Shown: positions 48,447-61,050 of the stretch, piece after piece
Layout of the letters: each line of letters starts with the position of its first letter
Numbering within the stretch: the first letter of the stretch is position 1
Assembly (NCBI GenBank): GCA_034620365.1
Contig: JAQGEQ010000189.1
Location: 124,001-188,000 of the forward strand
DNA: 64,000 nt
Direction of reading: 5' to 3'
Source: Pegea sp. RAD2-039
Lineage: Eukaryota; Chordata; Thaliacea; Salpida; Salpidae
Position numbers and translations under genes: made by a program
Notes under the pieces: model-generated
Databases searched by the model: none
What the model saw: the letters and a program-made list of their open reading frames with translations, nothing else
Told to the model about the DNA's origin: nothing

Positions 48447-48553
48447 GTTGAAACTTGTTCAACTCAAAAGATTATAAAATGAATTCTTTTATTGATAATC
48501 AAACGCTGATTTTTTCCTTTATATAAATATCTAGTAGTTTAGTGTTTGTGGTG
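48447..48553 (-). ncRNA. Sm-RNA-like unit 21
   Basis: Counterpart of unit 11. Sm site ATCTTTTGAG is damaged. The variable segment (about 48,503-48,475) shares the first 12 or so bases with unit 11, then diverges. Confidence 0.42.
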
Positions 48554-49345
48554 TAGATTTTTTAATAAATTAATTCGTCAGAAAAAAATTTCTGTTTGAG
48601 TATTGTAAGGTAGTTAAATACTTAGCAAACGTTTATAACTTTATATTACCTTTATAATATGATCAAAAGTTGTCAAGTCGAAGTCATGACATCATATTAA
48701 CTAATAAAGATTACGATTTAAAAGAAAATTTAACCTATTAACATTAATCTTGTCTCTAATATTGAACATTTTCAATCTAAAAATAGATAAAACGATGAGA
48801 TGTTTCAACTACACATCAGAAGTGTATTTTACCGCATACGTAAATGTGATACTAAATTATTATAATGTACTTCTTAATACTCCAAAAACTCTTGATTTAA
48901 CGATTCAAATATAATTTTATCCTCTTAGAAAATATAACTTAAAAGCTTAAAATTATATTTTTTAGGAAACTGATTGCAGATAAACCAGCAATAATTTTGT
49001 GAATCTAGTTTTAGTAATTATTAATTTCATCCCAAACTTAAATTATTTTGTTTTTATGAAATATCTAAATTGTTATTCTATAGAATACTAAATATTTTTC
49101 TTTCCACATAAAACATTTGAAATAATTTTTACAGATGTAACTTTTTTATTCAACTTTAATTTTGTTGTTAAATCAATCAAATTAATTTTAATTTTTACTA
49201 AAGATTTAAAAATTTAAAGCAAACATTATTTTATTGTTAAAAGTTGTGTAAATGAACAAAATAAAGACTATTAAATGTTGATACAGCAAATAATCCTTTC
49301 TTTTAAACAAAGGAAATTATTTTATGTTTAATTTTGAAATAGCTT

Positions 49346-49455
49346 GTTGAAACTTGTTCAACTCCAAAAATTTAATAGTTCACAATGTGGCTCATAAACA
49401 ATCTTACGATGATTTGTTTCTTTATGTAAGTTTTACTAGTTTAGTGTTTGTGGTG
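49346..49455 (-). ncRNA. Sm-RNA-like unit 22
   Basis: Identical variable segment to unit 12 (about 49,401-49,373). TATA box changed to TTACATAAAG. Sm site and hairpin perfect. Confidence 0.46.
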
Positions 49456-49767
49456 TAAATTTGCTAAAAAATTATTTAGTCAAAAAAAATTTTCTGAATT
49501 GATTTCTGCTAGCTACTTTTTACTTAAACGTTTTTATCTAAATTATCTAAAAATATTTTTATAATATATTTATGATTTAATATAATTGAAGAGATGGGAA
49601 AATATCAGAATGATGCAACTTTGAGACAAGTGGTTAGAGAGTTTGAAGATCAAAATAACAAGATGATAAAATTATATTTGAATCTTTAAATCAAGAGATT
49701 TATATTTATAAGAAAGGCACTAAAATAATTCAGCAGCACATTTTCGTATGCAGTAAAATACACTTTT

Positions 49768-50070
49768 GATATTCCCGGTCTGGGAACATTTTTTTACACA
49801 ATTTTTTTTTCAGCCCGATTTATCTGGTAAAATGATGTTAGTGGATTTATTGATGGCAGCAACTCGTTCAATAAATGATGATAAATACGTGATTGTATCA
49901 AATTACACGCAAACGCTCGATTTATGTGAAAAATTGTGCCGTATGAGGAGGTAGAGAACTTGATGATGATGAATTTCAATCAACATTTTGTTGTCAGATA
50001 CGGATAGGAAAGATTAGATGGAAGTATGACTATTAAAAAAAGATTTAACATCGTAGAACGAATTGTTTAA
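49768..50070 (+). pseudogene. RAD54-like exon fragment, copy H (short type)
   Basis: tRNA-Glu remnant, TTTTTTTTCAG acceptor, full first exon, intact intron, then YG* because a TAT codon became TAG (GGATAGGAAAG). Truncated as in the other short copies. Confidence 0.78.
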
Positions 50071-51137
50071 TTCTTGTTGTAAATTTCTCTTTTTTATTTG
50101 GAAGCTTTAAAAAGATTCTGCGCAGTTCTAGAGAAAGACCAAAATTGGCCGAAATAATTATTTTCTCAATTCTAAATGTTTTTTCAACAATTCTTTTAAA
50201 GAACAGTTTTTATATAATAGTTTCAAATGAAATCTTTTTTTATGCAAACAAACAGGATATAATTTTATTTAAAGTCAAATTTTTTTTAACTTTTATGTTC
50301 ATCTTGATATTTTACTCTTTAGTTCTTTTCAATTTTATAGTTTAAATATCTTTTTTATTTTAATAAGTTTTCGATTTGAAATTTTTAGATATTATAATTT
50401 ATATTTATTATTTACAGTTTTTGTAAGTTGAATTTATAAAATGTTTTTATAAATAAATTACCATTAAAAATTTATTTATTTTTTTTACTTAAAATTTCAA
50501 AAGTTTATTTTGAAATGACTTAAATTTCAATAATTATTTGTAATTTTGAAATTATGTTTAATACTAAATAAAATTTCTTTGAAAGTTACTACAAAATTCT
50601 AATTAAGATTTCTTCTATAAGTTTTTCCAATCGTTTTTTACAATATCTTTTTTTAAAAGCTTTTAACTTTGAAATTGAAAGGGTGTAATCACCTTATATT
50701 GACTAATATTAAAAACGTAACAATAAAAGTAAAGTAACTTTTTAAAAAGGCCATTATGTTGGGTATTGCTACGCTAGTTGTTTGTTTGGTTGACGAACAA
50801 GTAGTAAAGCAGGAAGCTAAATCTAGTAAAATTTTACCGCATACGTAAATGTGTTGCTAGATTTGTTTAGTGCCTTTATTAAGATTATAAACATCTCTCA
50901 ATTTAAAGATTCAAATATAATATATAATATAATATAAATTTTATCTTCAAACTCTCTATTCACTTGTCTCAAAGTTGCACATTCTGATATTTTCCTATCT
51001 CTTCTATTCTATTAAGTAAGAAAATTGATTAAAAAATCTTATTTAGATTATACAAATAAAAACTTTAAAGTCAAAAGTAGCTAACAGGAGTCAATTCAGA
51101 AAATATTTTTTGACGAAATAATTTATTAGCAATTCTA

Positions 51138-51245
51138 CACCACAAACACTAAACTAATCGAATTTTGTATAATGAAACAAACCAGTGTAAAAGCGTCTTC
51201 ATCACTTGGATAAATTGTTATTTTTAGAGTTGAATACGATTCAAC
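51138..51245 (+). ncRNA. Sm-RNA-like unit 23
   Basis: Same variable segment as unit 6 (about 51,193-51,218). TATA box weakened (TTTGTATAATG) and CAGTGTAAAA for CAGCGTAAAA. Confidence 0.43.
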
Positions 51246-51426
51246 AGACTATTTCAATTATTAAATCAAAAGTATCTTTTTCTGTTTAAAATAAAACATT
51301 TATTAGTTTTTAATTTGTGTCTTTTGATATTTAGATGACTTAAATAGAAACTTTAAAGAAAAACGTATCTAATTGAAGGAAATTCAGAAAATTTTCCTTT
51401 GACCAACTAATTTATTAGCAATTTTA

Positions 51427-51536
51427 CACTACAAGCACTAAACTACTAGAAATTTATATAAAGTAAAACGTCAGCGACTTAAGCGATCAATAAATATATA
51501 AATTTTCTTAAATTTTGGAGTTGAACAAGTTTCAAC
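51427..51536 (+). ncRNA. Sm-RNA-like unit 24
   Basis: Same variable segment as units 7 and 17 (about 51,476-51,509). Sm site AAATTTTGGAG, hairpin perfect. Tandem with unit 23. Confidence 0.47.
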
Positions 51537-52462
51537 TCACTAATTTAAGATTAAACCTAAATTATTTTTGTTTATTTGCTAGAAAGGATTATTTGTTGAA
51601 TCAACATTTGGATTTCAATTGGTACGTTTACACAACATTTAACAATAAAATAATATTTCATTTAAACTTTAAATTTTTTAATAAAAGTTAGAATTAGTTT
51701 GATTGATTTAACAACAAAATTAAAGTTAAATAAAAAAGTAAGATCTGTACAAATTATTTCAAATGTTTGAAGTGAAAAAAAGTATTTCGTTTTCTATAGA
51801 ATAACAATTTAGATACTTGATAAAACCAAAGAATTTAAGTTTAGAATCAAATTAATATTTACCAAAACTAGATTCACAAAATTATTGTTGGTTTCTCTGC
51901 AATCGGTTTCCTAAAAAATATAGTTTTAAGCTTTTTAATTATTTTTTGTTTTACGTCAAAAATTTTGGAATATTGTATTTTGAAATTTTGAATAGTTAGA
52001 ATTTACTTGTATTTTATTTTTATTTATTTTGATATTCATATAAATTAAACTTGTAAATTAGATATAAAATAAAAGAGGTAGTTAAAGCTCATAAAAGTCA
52101 TAAGAGGGATGTTAGATAGTTGGTTATCAATACTTAGTGACAATTTGTCTGTTTACTTTATTTCTTCTGGTTTTATGAAATATTTAAATAGTTATTATAT
52201 AGAATAGAAAATAGTTTTTTTTTCACTTAAAATATTTAAAATATTTTTTAATTATCTAACTTTTTTATTTAATTTTAATTTTTGTTAAATCAATCAAACT
52301 AATTTTAACTTTTACAAAAAATTTAAAAATTCAAAGGAAATATTATTTTGTTGTTAAATGTAGTGTAAACGTACCAATTAAAAACTACTGAATATTGATT
52401 TAGCAAATAATCCTATCTTTTAAATATAGGAAGAAAATTTAAGTTTAATCTTGAATTAGTTT

Positions 52463-52578
52463 GTTGAAACTTGTTCAACTCCAAAAATTAGAATTCATAT
52501 TTGCATTAAAGTATTTCTTAAACAATTGTACGCTGATTTTTCACTTTATATAAATTTCGATTAGTTTAGTATTTGTGG
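52463..52578 (-). ncRNA. Sm-RNA-like unit 25
   Basis: Sm site AATTTTTGGAG and hairpin perfect, TATA box intact. The 19-bp block is truncated at its outer end (CC missing, joined to TTATTAG). The variable segment (about 52,527-52,490) is unique and about 38 nt. Confidence 0.45.
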
Positions 52579-55560
52579 CTAATAAATTATTTCGTAAAAA
52601 AATTTTCTGAATTGATTGCTGTTAGCTACTTTTTACTTAAATATTTTTATTTAAATTATCTAAAAATATTTTGTTAGTAAATTAATGATTTAATATATCT
52701 GAAAAGATGAGAAAATATCAAAATGATGAGTCTTTGAGACAAGTGGTTAGAGATTTTAAAGATTAAAATAACAAGATGATAAAATTATATTTGAATCTTT
52801 AAATCAAGAGATTTGTATAGTATTAAGAAATGCATTATAATAATTTAGTATCACATTTACGTATGCGGTAAAATACACTTCTGACATGTATTTCAAACAT
52901 CACAGCTTTTCATCTATTCTTAGATTGAAAATGTTCAATCTAAAAGACAAGATTAATGTTAATAGGTTAAATTTGCTTTTAAATCTTCATCTTTATTATT
53001 TAATATGATGTCATGACTTCGACTTGACAACTTTTGATCATATTATAAAGGTCATATAAAGTTATAAAAATTTACTAAGTATTTAACTACCTTACATACT
53101 CTCAAACGGAAATTTTTTTCTGACGAATTAATTCATTAGGAAATATACACCACAAACGCTAAACTACTAGATATATATATAATGGGAAAAAACTCAGCGT
53201 TTGAATATCTATAAAGACATATAAATCGTTAATTTTATGGAGTTAAACAAGTTTCAACAAATCATTTCAAAATTAAACTTAAATTATCTTCCTTGATCAA
53301 ATAGAAGGGATTATTCGCTAAATCAACATTTTGTACTTTTAAGTTTGTACTTTTTCACAGCATTTAACCTTTAACAAAAATTTAATATATTCTATTATAT
53401 CAAAACTTCTAATAAAACTGAAAGTTAGTTTGATTAATTTAACAAAAAATTGAAGATAAATAAAAAAGTTTTATCAGCACAATTTATTTCAAATGTTTTA
53501 ATTGAAATAAATGTATTTTGTTTATTTTTTGTATAACAATGTTGATATTTCATAAAAACAAAATAAATCAGGCCTAAATAGGCAGACAGGTAAGTTTAGT
53601 TATTTAATTTTTGTTTATCAGTTACATATAAAACTGATTGAAATTGATGTTAATATATTAATATTTATATTAAAATTTGATGCTTCTCAAATTAAGTAGT
53701 AAATTATTTAATGCAGGCCAACGTAGTTAAAACAATCAAGAAAGATTCCATCAAAAAACTATTTGTAAATGAAGACTAATACATGATGTTAAATATAAAT
53801 CAAAATATTGAATACCACACTATACAATATACCTTGATACTAATACATGATGTTAAATTTAAATTAAAGAAAATTAAAGCAATTAATTTCTATTCAACAA
53901 CATTTTGATTTCTCTTAATTTCGTTTTATTAAATTAATAATATTGGCTTTTATATCTTAAAATAAGTCAAATAATAAACAGAATATAATTTTTTGTTGAA
54001 AGAGAAGATAATTATAAACTTTCTGATTCGAGTTTTTACTTTTGGATGCGTAAGAAAATGTAAATTAAAAGTTTATCTTTTATATGATTTACTTATCTTA
54101 ATATTATTTTAATTTGGAAGCCTTACTTTCGTGAAAATTTATAAAATGTAAATAAAAAAAATTATAAACAGTTACTCAGTTTTTAACTACCTTACAAATA
54201 CTCAAACATTAATTAAATGTAATTGGCCTCAATAATATATAAAAAATCAACAATTATTTCCATTGAAAAATTATAGTGCCTAAAAAGATATATCATCTGG
54301 TTTAAAATTGTTAGAAATTTCAGTAATCGACTTGACTACTACTATTAAGTCTTCAAATAGAACATGGAATCACTAAATAAGCTTATTAGTAAATAGTCAA
54401 ATTTTGTTCATGACTATGATATATATAAATTAAATTAAAGTTTATATAACATAATATTTTATTATAAATCTAATGTTTAAAAAAAGTGAGAATTGTTTCA
54501 GTAATTAATATAAGTAATTTTTCAAATAAATGTTTTATGAAGTAAGATGATAGTATTGAGTTTTAATTTCGTCATTTTAATAATTTACTTTTTCAACAAA
54601 GTTATTATTTTCCTTATTATGTATTTGTAATTTATTTCTATATCAGTTTTAAGCTTGTAGTTTTCTACCGTATAAGATAAAAAACAACTTATTATGGCAA
54701 AAATAATTGGGTAACTGACTTAATATAATCAATTGTAATTCACTTTTGGTAAAAAAAGATAACATCAAAGCCACTAATAGTTATAGAAAACAAGGTTTAT
54801 AACTCTATTCATCATGAAGTCATGTTTAGTATTCTCTGTATTTCTTGTTTGATGTTTTAAACAAAACATCAAAACTACTTTTAAACAAAGTTAATAATCC
54901 AACAGATTTATTTCTAATTTTTTACAAAATAAAAATAAAAATTAATTTTAACTTTTAAATTTAATATTCAATCTGATTAAAAACTTTGATGATTTAACCA
55001 ACTGCTGATAAAATGCCTTCTGTACACGGACCTCCAGTTTCTTTATTGGTAACTTGGCTGGTACTTTCTTCCTAATTGTAATCAACAAAACAATTAGAAA
55101 ATGAGATGAAATAGGACGGAATTCTGTTTGTACTTAATTTATATTTACATCCACCAATCAAATAAGTTAGTATGGAAGCAAACAATAGATCAATTACAAC
55201 TTAACTTACCTTGTACAGCAGTTCATATGTTTTATTTCTTCAACAAACTCAACAATCGTGGAAGGTTATAATGAAAATACAAAACGACATCTAAACCTCT
55301 TGTTTTGTTTTACTGAGTTCACATGTTTTGGTTTTACAACAATAACCTTTCTTCTACTGGCGTACTTTGCACTTTTACATAATTTCTAAAATTAATCTTC
55401 AACATATTAAAAGATTTATTATAAACATTGTAGCTTCCTAGTAGTCGTTGTTACGCTCGAAAAAACTTTCTTTACAACTAGCAGTCAGCCAAATGTCACC
55501 ATAATTGTACTCATTGAAATAAGTTTATTTATAATCTCTTTTTTATATTCTAAAATCATA
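52560..55560. repeat. Direct segmental copy (partner about 61,020-64,000)
   Basis: Sequence recurs at an offset of 8,460 bp, very nearly identical over 54,480-55,560 against 62,940-64,000. It includes unit 26 against unit 30 and the whole of the block seen at 1-1,960. Confidence 0.8.
53148..53258 (+). ncRNA. Sm-RNA-like unit 26
   Basis: Block CACCACAAACGCTAAACTA, TATA box in a TATATATATAAT run, Sm site AATTTTATGGAG with one insertion. The hairpin has one mismatch (GTTAAACAAGTTTCAAC). The variable segment (about 53,200-53,230) resembles unit 30 in its first half only. Confidence 0.42.
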
Positions 55561-56391
55561 AATAAATGAGAAAAAACGGACAATATCTTTAATGTAGAAA
55601 CAAACAAAAATGCTTTTAGAGTATTCTTTAAGTTGAGTACTATCAACTATAGAAAAACTTATATTTACAAACCAACTTTGCTGCTAGCAGGACGCAACTA
55701 ATTACCTACTTTGATAGAATGGTGGACGCTTGTGTAGAAAAAGTAATCTTAGATGTTTATAAGCTATCATAATTTTACCAAATTGTTGCTGTTTGTATTT
55801 ACTTACTAGTTATTATAATTTTGAAAATCGAAAAGTTATTAATAAAACTATCACCAACCGTTTTCAAACAAACTTTCATTTACTACTCATGTAGGTGCTT
55901 CACCGTGCGTGACCAGTTTATGCTAATTTATTTATACTAAAAGTATTTCAAGAGAGCCTAGAGACTGATTATCAAATTTTGAGAACCAGCAACCTTAAAA
56001 TTAGAGGTAAGCTCTATAACTAACTGTTTGTAAACACTGTATTAGTTTTGTCTTTACTAATAATTATTATGAAAAATTTGTTTAAATTTTTTAATTAAAT
56101 ATTTAAAAGTTAAATCACTTTACTTAAAATGTCGCCAACTAAAACCTCAGTTACTAGTAGTAGAAGGAGCTGTTGTGTATTGAAACGATATTAAGAACCA
56201 AAACCTAACTAGATTACCCTCAACAAAACATTGATTTAAAAATTGCTTAACAATTTCACTATTTTGCTGGAAGCAGTTAAAAGTTTTAAAGTTCTGTGTA
56301 AAAGCACAAATAAAAAACTAACTTTTATTTGATGGATAATCCTTTCTAGCAAATAAAAGAGGATAATTTAAGTTTTATTTTGAAATAGTCT

Positions 56392-56499
56392 GTTGAAAAT
56401 TATCCAACTCTAAAAGTTGATACTTATAAAAGTCATAAAGATGTTTTTACGCTGATTTGTATCTTTATATAAATTTCGATTAGTTTAGTGTTTGTGGTG
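56392..56499 (-). ncRNA. Sm-RNA-like unit 27
   Basis: Block, TATA box (TTTATATAAAG) and CAGCGTAAAA intact. Sm site ACTTTTAGAG. The hairpin GTTGGATAATTTTCAAC retains pairing through a G-U wobble. The variable segment (about 56,447-56,419) contains CATCTTTATGACTTTTAT. Confidence 0.46.
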
Positions 56500-57864
56500 A
56501 AGATTTGCTACGAAATTATTTCGTCAAAAAAAATTTTCTGAATTGACAATTGATACAATTGAATATAAACTTAAATACACCAAAAATGTTACTACAAAAC
56601 GTCTGTAATTGCTGCATTAAATTTCTAAGAAGTACATTTTGAAAATGACCTCAAACAAAAACTTTAAACATTTTAATGATTTCAATTTAATTATCTAAAT
56701 ATTTTAAATAAGTTTGACTTTCGTGTAAATCAGATGATATTTGTTACATCATTTACTTTCTATATTTTGTCATAAATATTTTCTGAGTTGACTCCTGTTA
56801 GTTACTTTTTACTTAAAAATTCTTATCTAAATTATCTAAATATATTTTTTTAGCAAATTTATGACTCAAAATAATAGAAGAGATGGGAAAATATCAGAAT
56901 AATGCGACTTTGAGACAAGCAATTGGAGATTTTGAAGATGAAAATAATAAGAAGATAAAATTAAATTTGAATCTTTAAATCTAGAGAGATATTTATAGAA
57001 TGGAACTATAAAAATCTAGCAACAAATTTACGTATGCGGTAAAATTGTAATAGATTTAGCCTCCTGCTTTACCACTTGTTCGTCAACCAAACAAACAACT
57101 AGTGTAGCAACACCCAACAAAATGGTTTTTTTTAAAAGTTACTTATTAAAATAAATAATAATTTAAAACATTTCAACATTTACTTAGTAAGCAGCTTTCA
57201 ATTCATACATAACTTAAAAATGGAATTAATGAAAATTTACGCAACACAAACTTTCTCATAACTATACGGTAAGTTTTTCAAATAATTCTTTGACAATACC
57301 TTAATTTTCTTTAAATTAGTTAATATAAAGTGATTACATCCTTTCAATTTCAAAGTTAAAAGCTTTTAAAAAAAGATATTGTAAGTCACGATTGGAAAAA
57401 CTTATAGAGGAAATTTTAAATAGAATTTTGTAATAATTTTCAAAGAAATTTTATTTAGTATTAAACATAATTTCAAAATTACTAATAATTATTGAAATTG
57501 AAGTCATTTCAAAGTAAACTTTTGACATTTTAAGTAAAAAAAATAAATTAATTTTTATTGGTACTTTGTTTTAAAAAACATTTTATAAATTCAATTTACA
57601 AAAACTGTAAATAATAAATATAAATTATAATATCTAATATTTTAATTCAAAAACTTATTAAAATAAAAAAGATATTTAAACTATAGAATTGAAAAGAACT
57701 AAAAAAAGTAAAATATCAAGAAGAACATCAAAGTTAGAAAAAAATTTGAACTTAAATAAAAATATATCCTGTTTATCTGCATAAAAAAAGATTTTATTTG
57801 AAAATTTTACGTATGCGGTAAAATCAGCTTACTATGATTTAGCCTCCAGCTTTACTACTTGTTC

Positions 57865-58600
57865 GTCAAATAAAAAATTGACGTAGCTGATCACGTGAGA
57901 AATGTCTAGCTAAATCTTTTTCACGGACCACTACACACGACGAAAGTGACTTTTTATGAGCTTGGCGCTGAAATATTTTCTCTTCAATACTTGAAGTTGC
58001 AAGTAATCTGCAAGAAGCCATTTTCCGTCATTTTAATTTTTAGTGTTTCCAATTGATTTTTTTGTAAATTTTTAACCAGTAAACATAATAAATTTTTTTG
58101 TCCGTCTCTCCACACTCTAGCCATGACCTGCTCGTCGTTAGCAGGATTCCAATCAGGATCAAACATAACTAACCGATTTGCACCAATCAAATTTAAACTG
58201 CATCTAAAAATTGAAATTTTTTTTTAATTTTTTGTTTGGAAACACTGTTTATCGTACCCTCCTGCCTTACTACTTAACATAAACACAAAATCTTGAGATG
58301 CTAGATCATTGAATCGTTTTACGATTTTAAATCTTTTTTTAATAGTCATACTTCCATCTAATCTTACATATCCGTATATGACAACAAAATGTTGATTGAA
58401 ATTCATCATCATCAAGTTCTCTACCTCCTCATACGGCACAATTTTTCACATAAATCGAGCGTTTGCGTGTAATTTGATACAATCACGTATTTATCATCAT
58501 TTATTGAATGAGTTGCTGCCATCAATGAATTCACTAACATCATTTTACCAGATAAATCCAGCTGAAAAAAAATTGTGTAAAAAAAGTTCCCAGACCGGGA
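57865..58600 (-). pseudogene. RAD54-like exons, copy I (long type)
   Basis: Inverted relative to copies D and G but with the same span. The tRNA-Glu remnant near 58,600-58,585 is reduced to its last bases. Exon one (about 58,563-58,427), exon two ([10 protein letters not shown] to [11 protein letters not shown]), exon three ([20 protein letters not shown]) and exon four ([20 protein letters not shown]) follow. The second-exon acceptor again reads AT. Ends at the TTTATTTGACGAAC junction and an ACGTATGCGGTAAAAT motif at about 57,808. Confidence 0.8.
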
Positions 58601-58916
58601 ATATCAAAAGTGTATTTTACCGCATTCGTAAATGTGTTGCTAAATTATTTTAATAATCTTCTTATAAATATAAATCTCTTGATTTAAAGATTTAAATATA
58701 ATTTTATCATCTTGTTATTTTGATCTTCAAACTCTCTAACCACTTGTCTCAAAGTTGCATCATTCTGATATTTTCCTATCTCTTCAATTATATTAAATCA
58801 TAAATTTAATATAAAAATATTTTTAGATAATTTAGATAAATTCGTTTCAGTAAAAAGTAGCTAGCAGAAATCAATTCAGAAAATTTTTTTGACGAAATAA
58901 TTTATTAGCAAATTTA

Positions 58917-59047
58917 CACCACAAACACTAAACTAGTAAAATTTATATATAGCAACAAATCAGCATAAAATTGTTTGAGAAAAACATTTTTATTAATTAT
59001 TATATTTATTATTATTATTTAATTTTTGGAGTTGAACAAGTTTCAAC
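58917..59047 (+). ncRNA. Sm-RNA-like unit 28 (expanded variable segment)
   Basis: Block intact, TATA box TTTATATATAG, CAGCATAAAA. The variable segment (about 58,974-59,020) is stretched by a (TAT)n-like run, making the unit 131 bp against 106-116 elsewhere. Sm site and hairpin are perfect. Probably a replication-slippage derivative. Confidence 0.42.
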
Positions 59048-59859
59048 AAACTAATTCAAGATTGAACATAAATTGTCTTCTTTATTGAAAACAAAGGATT
59101 ATTTGCTGTATCAACATTCAATGGTCTTTATTTTGTACATTTACACAACATTTAAAAATAAAATAATATTTCCTTTAAATTTTTAAATCTTTAGTAATAG
59201 TTAGAATTAGTTTGATTGATTTAACAGCAAAATTAAAGTTGAATAAAAAAGTTACATCTGTAAAAATTATTTCAAATATTTTATATGGGAAGAATAATAT
59301 TTAGAATTATATAAAATAACAATTTAGATATTTCATAAAAACAAAAGAATTTAAGTTGAGGATCAACATGTTATTTACTAAAACTAGATTCACAAAATTA
59401 TTGCATTTTTTTCTGCAATCGGTTTCCTAAAAAGATAATTTTAAGTTTTTAAATTATGGTTTCTCTTATGTTGAAACTTTTGATACAAATTAAAGTTTGG
59501 TTTAATTATTTAAGTAAAAATCGAAGTTAAATAAAACGTTTTAAATCTGAAAAACTTATTTCAAATCATTTAAATGAATATAATATTTTATCTTCTTTTG
59601 TATATATATGAAAATTTAGTAAGTTCTTAAAAATAAATTAAAATGGTTTACTCTTTGTCTTAAAGCAATCAAATTAGTTTCAATCCAATCATCTTCTAAA
59701 TCCTGCAAAATTTTATTAAATAATAACATCAGAAACTGGTATTTAGATCTTAAATAAATATAATTATACCACTGGAAACATTTAAAATCAGAACAAACTT
59801 TTTTAGATAGAAGAAAAGATAGAAATATAATTTTTCACTTACTGTATCAGGTTCTGAAA

Positions 59860-60780
59860 ATATCATCGTGTCTTCAGCTTTTTATTGGCTCTTATCTTTA
59901 TTTACACCACAGGTATGATTCAGACTATTAACAGTTAAGGGGTTCAAACGGTTATGAGTTTCATGCACTTATTTCTAAATATTTTTTTATAAAATCACTT
60001 TTATATTACTTAATTTTTATACTTTATAAACAAGTTTACTTAATTATCAACCAATTTTTCTTTTTTTTAGTAGCTTTTTTATACAACTTCAATTTGTTGT
60101 TTAAATTAGTCAAACTAATTACCATTTTTATTAAAAGTAATAGAGAAGAAAATATTACGTAATAATTTAATGTTTGTAATTCTGCTGCTTTTAATCTAGC
60201 GTTTGCAAAAAAGAATAATTATTATATTATTTTTTTCAACAAAACGTAGATGTAATAAAAATGTTGAATAAAAATATTCAAAATGTTTAAAGCAAACCAG
60301 TTAAGTAGTAAACTGTTCAGTGCAGGCCAACGTAGTTAACACAATCAAGAAAGATGCCATTAAAAAACTATCTGTAAATGAAGACTAATACATGATGTTA
60401 AATATAAATTAAACAAAATTAAAGCAATTAAAATTTCAACAATATTTTGATTTCTCTGAATCTGTTTTTATTAAATTAACAATATTTGCTTTTCTAACAT
60501 GAAATAAGTCAAATAATAAACTGAATATAACTTTTTGCTGAAAGAGAAAATAATTAGAAAACTTTCTGATTCAAGTTTTTACTTGTGGATGCGTAAGAAA
60601 ATGTAAATTAAAAGTTTCTCTTTTATATGATTTACTTTTCTTAATAAGATTTTAATGTAGAAGCCATATTTTTGTGTAATATCATTTTAACAATATGAAA
60701 ACAAATTATATCATTTTATAAATTTTCTGCTGTTATCATTTAACTTTAATTGAAAATAATTTTTTCTTATATATAAATGC
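59860..60780. repeat. Mosaic of repeat pieces
   Basis: Contains fragments seen elsewhere (GGTATGATTCAGACTATTAA as at 4,752, and GCAGGCCAACGTAGTTAA as at 53,714 and 62,195). No gene is evident. Confidence 0.45.
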
Positions 60781-60782
60781 AA

Positions 60783-60813
60783 AGGAAGGTATATCTCGCT
60801 AACACACATTCTA
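60783..60813 (-). mobile_element. Small LINE/SINE tail scrap
   Basis: About 30 bp match the CTCGCTAACACACATTCT part of the shared LINE/SINE tail at 36,115. A GC-richer stretch to about 60,880 follows, unlike its surroundings. Confidence 0.35.
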
Positions 60814-60942
60814 ACGAGTTTCTTATGGTTTTTCTCAGGAGTTTATAAGTATGTCTCCATCCGGGGTCAAACTCGATACTTCAGCAAATAATCTTTGCTA
60901 TCGAATTAAAGAAGAAATCTAGGATAAATATTGAAATAGTCT

Positions 60943-61050
60943 GTTGAAACTTATTCCACCTCTAAAATTAAATGTTTGAAATAAATGTACTGTACTTTGA
61001 AGAAGATATTTTCTATTTTATAAATTTCGATTAGTTTAGTGTTTGTGGTG
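60943..61050 (-). ncRNA. Sm-RNA-like unit 29
   Basis: Block intact, TATA box TTTATAAAATAG. The CAGCG block is lost (ATCTTCTTC). Sm site AATTTTAGAG, hairpin with one mismatch. The variable segment (about 61,005-60,971) contains AAAGTACAGTACATTT. Likely decayed. Confidence 0.35.
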
